DNA of 12,858 bases from an uncultured Porphyromonadaceae bacterium. GTDB lineage: Bacteria > Bacteroidota > Bacteroidia > Bacteroidales > Muribaculaceae. Each line of letters starts with the position of its first letter. Position 1 is the first letter of the stretch. The translations under genes were made by a program, and so were the position numbers. Under the pieces are notes generated by a model. That model was given only the letters and a program-made list of their open reading frames with translations. It had not been told where the DNA came from and did not search any database. Below are positions 1-4,603 of this stretch, piece after piece. The stretch spans positions 1 through 12,858 of the forward strand of contig CAJJOX010000040.1 in assembly GCA_905193485.1 (NCBI GenBank), written 5' to 3'.

Positions 1-143
1 AATGACTATCTGCTTTACGCCTTAAAAAGTTTTGATGTTGTAAAAAATTAAGATGCGTCAGCCCTGAGCTCAAGAATCCTGAGGTGTTCCGCGTGTCAAG
101 GAGCACTATGCAGAATCCCCAGCAGATAGACATTGCAGTCTAA
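1..143 (+). pseudogene. 3' end of an unidentified upstream gene, possibly a decayed response regulator
   Basis: The frame starting at base 1 is open from the window edge to a TAA at 49-51 (last residues NDYLLYALKSFDVVKN). A second frame then runs to a TAA at 141-143 and ends with NPEVFRVSRSTMQNP. The first stretch loosely resembles the end of a receiver domain (DEYALKAFEV type). The second loosely resembles the FRVSRSxxxN segment of LytTR DNA-binding domains. If both are real, they are remnants of one LytR/AlgR-type regulator with an internal deletion and a frame change. The resemblance is short and by eye only. The first segment could equally be the intact C-terminus of an unrelated gene whose body lies outside the window. 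Confidence 0.2.
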
Positions 144-161
144 AAGGAACTGTCATCAATA

Positions 162-216
162 CAAAAGCAACTGCGGAAGCCATATATCAAACAGGCTACC
201 GCAGTTGTCTCTTTTA
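162..216 (-). terminator. Terminator downstream of hipA, possibly bidirectional
   Basis: A near-perfect hairpin has arms CAACTGCGG (168-176) and CCGCAGTTG (199-207). An A-A mismatch follows, then an inner AGCC/GGCT pair (178-181 with 194-197) and a 12-base loop. On the minus strand the stem is followed by GCTTTTGTATT, on the plus strand by TCTCTTTTAT. It can therefore end hipBA transcription, whose stop codon is at 250-252, and also any plus-strand gene entering from the left. Confidence 0.75.
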
Positions 217-249
217 TACGATCTTGATTAAGAACAGGCAATACTGATT

Positions 250-1371
250 CTATTTGAGTTTGTACCTAAGCAGTTTGCCGCAGTTGTCAGCCACCTCTTC
301 TATTATCCTGCGGCATACCGTTTCCGGCAGTTTTATCTTGGTGCCGACGGTTATGAAATCCGAGATTGTCGGATGCCCTGTTCCGTTGACCGATGTGGCG
401 TGTTCGCCGTTGTAACCTTCGGTGCATAGAGTAAGGTCGTATGCCGGGGCTATGTGCCATCGCCATTTACCCGAAGAGTCACGGCGCACAATGAAACTGA
501 AATTCTTGCAGTGGTCATCCTTGTTGTCGGTAAGATAGTTGAACACCATGCGCCGGAACATCTCCTCGACATCCTTCGGGTTCTGTGTCAGAAAACCTGT
601 CAGTGCAAGCAGATTGCTGTAGTCAAGAATCGGATTGCCAAGGGATATGCAAAGTAGTCCTCCGGCTGTGGCGGTATGCAGTCTTTCTCCGGATTGCGTC
701 AGGTCAAAACGGCGTGAGGCAAAATATTTGCCATTGACCAGTTTGAAATCCGGAACCGTTATCCCGCACTTTCGCGCTGTCTCGTTGTAGATATATTCCT
801 GCTCACCCATATTCTTGGGGTCGTATGTGTGCCGGAACTTTACAAGCCAGTGGCCGTCACTGTCGGAAAACACCGCTTTCGGTCTTGCCCCGCCACTGTT
901 GCCGCTGTTGAAAAGCAGAAGTTCGGCATCGTCGTCCTGTCGTTCCCGAAGCACCTCCAGAGCCTTTTGCTGGAGCATATCAAAATCGTCGGTTTCTTCA
1001 CCTGTAACAATATTAGAAACAGGTGCATACGTCAACGCGCCCATGCCACCACTGCCGACAATGCTAAGTCGATCGAGTGCCGACAGGTCGGAATCATTTA
1101 TACCTTCGCGTAGCAGAGCCTTATGGAGCAGATAGCGCCCGTAACCATCCGGGAGGCTGTCCTCGAAAATGCCGAAATCACCGTTGAATGGTGTCGGCTT
1201 GGCTATGAACATACCCGGTTTCAACGGCAACTCCAGCGGAGAGATGCTGAAACCGTCGACAAGCCATTCCCTGTCATATTCAAAGACACAAAGACGGTTG
1301 TCAGGTGTAAGTGACATCGTGCCGACATTGCGGTCGTGGTATTTCACGGAAAGACGGTCAATCTTCTTCAT
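250..1371 (-). CDS. hipA: HipA-family serine/threonine kinase toxin
   Basis: A 373-residue HipA-type protein kinase, the toxin of a HipBA toxin-antitoxin module. E. coli HipA phosphorylates glutamyl-tRNA synthetase; the target here is unknown. The N-terminal HipA subdomain (about residues 1-105) is present in the same chain, so this is not a split HipS/HipT arrangement. A glycine-rich loop SGNSGGARPK (156-165) and a probable ATP-binding Lys178 precede the catalytic motif DDHCKNF (285-291; catalytic base probably Asp286) and the metal-binding AYD (310-312). All key kinase residues look intact. ATG at 1371 was chosen because homology starts at MKKIDRLSVKYHD; the 45 codons upstream in the same frame lie inside the antitoxin gene. 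The start overlaps the antitoxin gene by 14 bp, which suggests translational coupling. Slightly shorter than E. coli HipA (440 aa). Confidence 0.93.
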   Translation of the reverse strand: MKKIDRLSVKYHDRNVGTMSLTPDNRLCVFEYDREWLVDGFSISPLELPLKPGMFIAKPTPFNGDFGIFEDSLPDGYGRYLLHKALLREGINDSDLSALDRLSIVGSGGMGALTYAPVSNIVTGEETDDFDMLQQKALEVLRERQDDDAELLLFNSGNSGGARPKAVFSDSDGHWLVKFRHTYDPKNMGEQEYIYNETARKCGITVPDFKLVNGKYFASRRFDLTQSGERLHTATAGGLLCISLGNPILDYSNLLALTGFLTQNPKDVEEMFRRMVFNYLTDNKDDHCKNFSFIVRRDSSGKWRWHIAPAYDLTLCTEGYNGEHATSVNGTGHPTISDFITVGTKIKLPETVCRRIIEEVADNCGKLLRYKLK

Positions 1372-1720
1372 TGGTGCGGGTTTTGCGGTTGTATGCTTTC
1401 TTCTTGCCGGTATTCTTACGTATCTGCGTGAGTTCCTCCATTGTGGAATACTTTGGGGCGGCGAATATGTCGCGCATTTCTTGCAGATAATCCATCGAGA
1501 TAGCAAGGAGTATCAGATTCTTCAGGGATATGAGGCCTTTCTGCTCGAAGCGTGTTATATTGGCGAGAGCCACGCCTGACTTACCGGCCACGGCTTCCCG
1601 TGTCAGACCACGCTCCACACGCCTCTTGCGGAAGTCATCTGCCATCTTGCGGGCCACATCTTCCGCATCAGGCAGCGCAAAACTGTCTAATACTGATAAT
1701 ATATTATCTGAATAATTCAT
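1358..1720 (-). CDS. hipB: HipB-like HTH antitoxin and autoregulator
   Basis: A 120-residue protein with a Cro/C1-type helix-turn-helix. The core spans about residues 26-81: helix 2 LTREAVAGKSG (39-49) and recognition helix ALANITRFEQKG (51-62). The C-terminal tail (about 99-120) is rich in Lys and Arg and ends in NEED. As the first gene of a hipBA operon it should neutralise the kinase and repress the operon by DNA binding, which is the known role of HipB. It is longer than E. coli HipB (88 aa), with an N-terminal extension of about 25 residues and the basic tail. The ATG at 1720 sits about 28-31 bases after the predicted transcription start. A perfect 14-bp palindrome covers codons 5-9, so the gene carries a likely operator for its own product. 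Confidence 0.88.
   Translation of the reverse strand: MNYSDNILSVLDSFALPDAEDVARKMADDFRKRRVERGLTREAVAGKSGVALANITRFEQKGLISLKNLILLAISMDYLQEMRDIFAAPKYSTMEELTQIRKNTGKKKAYNRKTRTNEED
1695..1708. promoter_or_regulatory. Operator-like palindrome inside the hipB start region
   Basis: GATAATATATTATC is a perfect 14-bp palindrome that falls on hipB codons 5-9. The surrounding sequence TACTGAT-N3-ATATTATC recurs upstream at 1732-1749 (16 of 18 bases identical). The pair is centred 41 bp apart, close to four helical turns, so dimers on both sites would lie on the same DNA face. Binding by HipB is an inference. Confidence 0.55.
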
Positions 1721-1735
1721 ATCTGCGCAAATACT

Positions 1736-1749
1736 GATTAAATATTATC
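1736..1749. promoter_or_regulatory. Second operator-like site at the hipBA transcription start
   Basis: GATTAAATATTATC is an imperfect version of the palindrome at 1695-1708 (5 of 7 base pairs of the dyad kept). It lies directly after the predicted -7 box and covers the expected transcription start of hipBA. A protein bound here would block initiation. Confidence 0.5.
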
Positions 1750-1754
1750 AATTA

Positions 1755-1786
1755 CAAAGATAGCTATTATTCCTGACATGAACAAA
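1755..1786 (-). promoter_or_regulatory. hipBA promoter (Bacteroidetes type)
   Basis: On the minus strand the -7 element TATCTTTG (1755-1762) matches TAnnTTTG exactly, and TTTG (1783-1786) lies 20 bp upstream as the -33 element. Transcription should start near 1748-1751, giving a leader of roughly 30 bases before the hipB ATG. Confidence 0.7.
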
Positions 1787-1838
1787 TCTGCATGAGAATA
1801 TTTCAGTTGCAGGACATACAAAACCGAGGATAAATCGT

Positions 1839-1846
1839 TAATTTTG
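1839..1846 (+). promoter_or_regulatory. -7 promoter element abutting the zinc-ribbon gene start
   Basis: TAATTTTG matches TAnnTTTG and ends only 3 bases before the ATG at 1850. Transcription would start at or next to the ATG, predicting a leaderless mRNA. No good -33 TTTG is seen at 19-20 bp, which weakens the call. Confidence 0.45.
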
Positions 1847-1849
1847 TGT

Positions 1850-2353
1850 ATGGCAAAGAAGAAACGACAAGGACATTACTGCCGGATATGCGGTGAGTAT
1901 AAAGCCAATGAGAAATTCAGTGGCAAGGGACACGCACAGCATATCTGCAAGGCGTGTATGTCAAAGAAAAAGAAAGAGGGCGAAATCGATCCTGAAATTC
2001 CGATTGTTGACGAAGATTATGATGATGAACTGTTCGGCGACATGGAGTATGATATGTACAATCCCGACATTGATATTATGCCTTCGGTAGAACCGGAACA
2101 CAAGAGATACGACAAACTCAACAAAGAGGAGAAGGCTGCGCTTAAAGAACTATGGGCTGACATAGTAATCCGATATTGGGAGGATGAACGACTTATCCCA
2201 TTCGGTGAGCCATACTCAAAAATCAAAAGAGACCTTCTGGATATTTTCGCTGAGCATGGAGAGATAGCCCTGAAGGATGATAACAACCTCAAAGTCTTTC
2301 TTCACGACACAATGATAGCAACAATCAATAAAGTTCTGAAAAGAGATAGATAG
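1850..2353 (+). CDS. Small zinc-ribbon protein of unknown function
   Basis: A 167-residue protein with no function I can name. The N-terminus (about 9-37) is a zinc-ribbon-like unit with two CxxC pairs, Cys11/Cys14 and Cys33/Cys36, plus His29 and His31 nearby. The layout HYCRICGEYKANEKF...HICKAC recalls the zinc-binding part of endonuclease VII-type and other small Bacteroidetes zinc proteins. A very acidic stretch with many Asp, Glu and Tyr follows (about 45-75), then a charged, probably helical C-terminal domain (about 84-165). No catalytic HNH residues are evident. ATG at 1850 is preferred over an in-frame TTG at 1844 because it opens MAKKKRQG and follows the -7 box. It is transcribed divergently from hipBA across a 129-bp gap and is AT-richer than the gyrB side. 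The gene appears real from its coherent length and cysteine pattern. Confidence 0.8.
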   Translation: MAKKKRQGHYCRICGEYKANEKFSGKGHAQHICKACMSKKKKEGEIDPEIPIVDEDYDDELFGDMEYDMYNPDIDIMPSVEPEHKRYDKLNKEEKAALKELWADIVIRYWEDERLIPFGEPYSKIKRDLLDIFAEHGEIALKDDNNLKVFLHDTMIATINKVLKRDR

Positions 2354-2400
2354 AGTGTAATCCTTGTTAGGCAAAATCAACCGTTAAATATTTTAATTAT

Positions 2401-2831
2401 ATGGAAACAAAGATTATAATCACATTGTATCATAGCTTCCCGAAAAGGTATCGGCAGACAAAATATGTCTTGCCGGACTTCGGGAATGTGAATATCCATA
2501 TATAGAAAAACGTGTGGAAGAATTAGGACTTACACACGACCTCTCTCCTTCAGAACTTGCAGATAACAGTAAGCCGGTAATCGACTGGCTACGCAAGTCA
2601 GGTGTGTCAAAAGTGATGGTGCATTTCGATATGGACGTAATGGATCCGTCCGACATTCTCGTCGCCGTTGCCGATGGTCCCGACGGTGGACTAAAACTGA
2701 ATGAGGTAGTCCGGCTGATAAACGACATCGCCACCGAAAAAGAACTTGTTGTCTTGACAGTCGCTGAACCGATGCCACGTCTTGCAATCATATTAAAGAA
2801 TATGCTGGCTCAGCTACCTCTGATGAAATAA
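2401..2831 (+). pseudogene. Arginase/agmatinase-family gene with internal deletion
   Basis: From 2436 to 2831 one frame encodes about 131 residues of the C-terminal half of an arginase (ureohydrolase) family protein: ADKICLAGLRECEYP, then HFDMDVMDPSD, then TVAEPMPRLA, ending NMLAQLPLMK. HFDMDVMDPSD corresponds to the family metal-binding motif DxDxxDP. The frame opens after a TAG at 2433-2435 without a proper start. An ATG at 2401 in another frame gives METKIIITLY, which resembles the usual N-terminus of these proteins. The middle, with the GGxHS-type and DAHxD metal-binding motifs, is missing. I read this as an intact start fused by a deletion of well over 100 codons to the C-terminal half, out of frame at the junction. 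Catalysis should be lost. A GTG at 2514 could start a shorter peptide, but there is no sign it is used. Confidence 0.75.
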
Positions 2832-2894
2832 TACAATGCCCAATCGCCGCCTATGGCGGACGTAATCGCCTTGGTACTTTGCCTAAACAAAGAA

Positions 2895-2944
2895 ATTTTT
2901 GAAAAAATGAAGGTGACGGAGGTTTGATGCTCCGCCACCTTCAT
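2895..2944 (-). terminator. Intrinsic terminator for the HxlR-family gene
   Basis: A long hairpin has arms 2907-2921 and 2930-2944. It has 14 of 15 bases paired (ATGAAGGTG and CGGAG around one A/C mismatch) and an 8-base loop. On the minus strand it is followed by TTTTTTCAAAAATTTC. It lies 100 bases past the regulator stop codon at 3045-3047. The plus side has no T-run, so it serves the minus strand best. Confidence 0.75.
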
Positions 2945-3044
2945 CGCTGATATGGCTATGGTTGCATTTTTGTTTGGCACACTCGTCACGTTTCTGACGA
3001 CACTCTTTGAGAGTAGCAACTACATAAAAGTAACGCGCATATAT

Positions 3045-3422
3045 TTATTCCCCCGGGATTCGCGTGCCGGATACTGCCTCGAAATTATCAAGAGCCCAAA
3101 CTATAAGACTTTCGATGTGAGGCATAAGCGATTTTCCCAGTTCTGTAAGGGAATATTCAACCTTCGGGGGAATCTCGGAATACATTTTTCGTGAAATCAG
3201 ACCGTCTGCTTCAAGGCTTTTCAACGTGTCGGTAAGCACCTTGGGAGAAATATCCGGAATAGCCTTGCCGATCTCATTGAATCTGGTGGCATCGTTCTCA
3301 GACAGCACACAGAGTATCAGCATAGACCATTTACCCGAAAACCGTGCAACTACGTTCCGGACCGGGCATGATGATATGCCGGTATATTTTTTAAGATTTT
3401 CTTTGAGCGGTAATCTGTTCAT
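3045..3422 (-). CDS. HxlR-family winged-helix transcriptional regulator
   Basis: A 125-residue HxlR-type regulator. It carries the family hallmark CPVRNV with Cys19, followed by GKWSMLILCVL (30-40). The winged helix-turn-helix runs about 33-95 (recognition region ISPKVLTDTLKSLEADGLI, wing around KVEYSLTELG). Family members such as YodB, HypR and HxlR act as dimers and often sense electrophiles or thiol stress through an N-terminal cysteine; Cys19 is the obvious candidate. The gene diverges from the cupin gene at 3567, and the shared gap contains a strong dyad overlapping its own -7 box. Autoregulation and control of the cupin gene are therefore likely, by inference. Length is normal for the family. 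Confidence 0.9.
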   Translation of the reverse strand: MNRLPLKENLKKYTGISSCPVRNVVARFSGKWSMLILCVLSENDATRFNEIGKAIPDISPKVLTDTLKSLEADGLISRKMYSEIPPKVEYSLTELGKSLMPHIESLIVWALDNFEAVSGTRIPGE

Positions 3423-3434
3423 AATCAGATAATG

Positions 3435-3469
3435 GTTACTTTGACGTAAGTGTCTTACTCAAATGTAAC
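3435..3469. promoter_or_regulatory. Dyad operator between hxlR-type gene and cupin gene
   Basis: The core is a perfect palindrome GTAAG-TGT-CTTAC (3446-3458). Outside it the arms continue as GTTAC..TTTGA on the left and TCAAA..GTAAC on the right, with one-base offsets, making an imperfect dyad of about 35 bp. It ends 3 bp before the -33 element of the cupin promoter and covers the -7 box of the divergent regulator. This fits a dimeric HxlR operator. Confidence 0.6.
3460..3467 (-). promoter_or_regulatory. -7 element of the HxlR-family gene
   Basis: TACATTTG on the minus strand matches TAnnTTTG and would start transcription about 30 bases before the ATG at 3422. No clear TTTG is found at the -33 position. 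The box sits within the right arm of the dyad at 3435-3469, which fits negative autoregulation. Confidence 0.45.
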
Positions 3470-3472
3470 GTC

Positions 3473-3503
3473 TTGTTTAGGTGAATTATATCCATTAACT
3501 TTG
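3473..3503 (+). promoter_or_regulatory. Cupin gene promoter (Bacteroidetes type)
   Basis: TTG (3473-3475) and TAACTTTG (3496-3503) are separated by 20 bp. The -7 element matches TAnnTTTG exactly. Transcription should begin near 3507-3510, leaving a leader of about 57 bases before the ATG at 3567. Confidence 0.7.
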
Positions 3504-3543
3504 CGCTATTAAAACAATAGCGGCTTCCCGCTGCAAAGTTAAT
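3494..3543. repeat. Nested inverted repeats spanning the cupin -7 box and leader
   Basis: A perfect 11-bp inverted repeat pairs ATTAACTTTGC (3494-3504) with its complement at 3533-3543. Its left arm contains the -7 box. Between the arms are two overlapping hairpins: CGCTATT/AATAGCG (3504-3510 with 3516-3522) and AGCGG/CCGCT (3519-3523 with 3528-3532). These share bases 3519-3522, so they cannot form together. Whether this is a protein-binding site, an RNA leader structure or a decayed mobile repeat cannot be told from one copy. Confidence 0.6.
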
Positions 3544-3566
3544 CATAAAATTCAAATCATAAAAAT

Positions 3567-3977
3567 ATGAGCGAAATCAAGACTCTCAATTCGGGCGAAA
3601 AATTCGTCCATGCCTCGGTTGGTTCACTCCACGGTTTCGAGGGAAAACAGTTTGTAAAGGAAGCCACAGGTGCAACATCGTGTGAAATATCATTTGGCAC
3701 ACTCCCCACAGGAGCAGCCGTACCGTTCTTCCACAGCCACAAGGTCAACGAAGAAAACTACATCATCCTATCCGGAGCCGGCAAGTTTCAGGTCGATGGA
3801 GACGTGTTTGACATTACCGAAGGTTCTGTGATTCGCGTCTCCACCAACTGTGACCGCAACATCAAATGCACTTCTGCCGAGCCTATGACCTACATCTGCA
3901 TTCAGGCAAAAGAAGGCAGTCTTGAGGGTTACACAATGACCGATGCGGAAATCACGGAACGCGAGAATCTGCTGTAA
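3567..3977 (+). CDS. Cupin-domain protein
   Basis: A 136-residue single-domain cupin. Cupin motif 1 is clear: HSHKVNEENYIILSGAGKFQVDG, with His56, His58 and Glu62 or Glu63 as likely metal ligands and Gly70. The second motif follows EGSVIRV (85-91), but the usual His of motif 2 is not present at the expected place; STNCDRNI stands there. Metal binding may therefore be incomplete or use other residues. No signal peptide is seen, so the protein is probably cytoplasmic. Substrate unknown; small stand-alone cupins include isomerases, dioxygenases and sensors. It is transcribed from its own promoter, divergent from an HxlR regulator that probably controls it. The metallo-hydrolase fragment starts 4 bases after its stop codon. 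Confidence 0.85.
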   Translation: MSEIKTLNSGEKFVHASVGSLHGFEGKQFVKEATGATSCEISFGTLPTGAAVPFFHSHKVNEENYIILSGAGKFQVDGDVFDITEGSVIRVSTNCDRNIKCTSAEPMTYICIQAKEGSLEGYTMTDAEITERENLL

Positions 3978-3981
3978 CGCC

Positions 3982-4329
3982 ATGAAGATAACTCAAATAC
4001 GCAATGCCACAGTCATTATCGAATACGGAGGCAAACGGTTTCTTGTCGATCCCATGTTGGGAGCCAAGGGGACGTTTGCCCCGTTCCCAATGACAGGAAA
4101 CAAACTTCGCAACCCACTGGTGGAGCTTCCTATGCCAGTAGCAGAAATCTTGCAGGGCATCGATGCTGTGATAATCACTCATACTCACCTTGACCATATT
4201 GACCCGACAGCACTGGAAATCATGGATAAGAGACTTCCGGTGTTCGTCCAAGACAACAAGGATGCCGGTTTCATGAGGAAGCATTGCTTCACCAATGTCA
4301 GCATTTTGGGAGGAAATCAACGCTATTAA
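3982..4329 (+). pseudogene. Truncated metallo-beta-lactamase-fold hydrolase
   Basis: The frame starts MKITQIRNATVIIEYGGKRFLVDPM, typical of the UlaG-like MBL-fold hydrolases. It includes the metal motif HTHLDH (HxHxDH) at about residues 65-70. It ends after 115 residues at GGNQRY, whereas relatives are about 250 residues and carry further metal-binding His and Asp residues that are missing here. The next 200 bases show no continuation I can recognise. The gene was cut by deletion or recombination, and enzymatic activity is unlikely. It follows the cupin gene by 4 bp, so the two probably form one operon. Confidence 0.75.
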
Positions 4330-4491
4330 AGATTTCTAACTGATGACAACCGGTTCAAATCTCTTTATCTATGGATTACCGCTTTAGCCAAAGCGCGCTA
4401 TTCCTACATCATATTAAATTGATAAATCCACAAATAATCGGCTCGGAAGCGTGGAAATCCGATTTTGCGACTGTAGAAACTGAGCGCGGCA
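4330..4491. other. Non-coding gap between the accessory genes and gyrB
   Basis: No credible gene. The only structure is a short hairpin CGCTTT-AGCC-AAAGCG (4380-4395), without a T-tract and so a weak terminator candidate. The boundary between the decayed accessory genes and the housekeeping block lies here; no flanking repeat or attachment site was seen. Confidence 0.5.
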
Positions 4492-4523
4492 TTTGCATGA
4501 GCGCAAAAAAATTAGTATCTTTG
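4492..4523 (+). promoter_or_regulatory. gyrB promoter (Bacteroidetes type)
   Basis: TTTG (4492-4495) and TATCTTTG (4516-4523) are separated by exactly 20 bp, matching both consensus elements. Transcription would start near 4527-4530, giving a leader of about 75 bases before the ATG at 4604. Confidence 0.8.
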
Positions 4524-4603
4524 TTTGATTTTTGGCGGCCGTGAATAGACCGGCGTTTCGGTGTATTTCAGAGCCGTTCATCAACCGATTATTAAGTATA
4601 GAA

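Noticed and set aside
241..249. ATACTGATT downstream of hipA as a third copy of the hipBA operator motif
   Set aside because: Only 9 bases match and the palindromic half is absent; a chance match is likely.
1372..1506. Longer HipA with a 45-residue N-terminal extension
   Set aside because: The extension lies inside hipB in another frame and has no homology to HipA; the conserved start is at 1371.
2847..2859. CCGCC-TAT-GGCGG hairpin after the arginase remnant
   Set aside because: The stem is short and no T-run follows on either strand, so it is not a supported terminator.
3494..3543. Invertible promoter switch
   Set aside because: The 11-bp repeats enclose only 28 bp, far shorter than known Bacteroides invertible promoters, and no invertase gene is nearby.
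4532..4603. Extended GyrB start at TTG 4532
   Set aside because: It would start next to the predicted transcription start and adds residues not seen in GyrB; ATG 4604 fits the conserved N-terminus.
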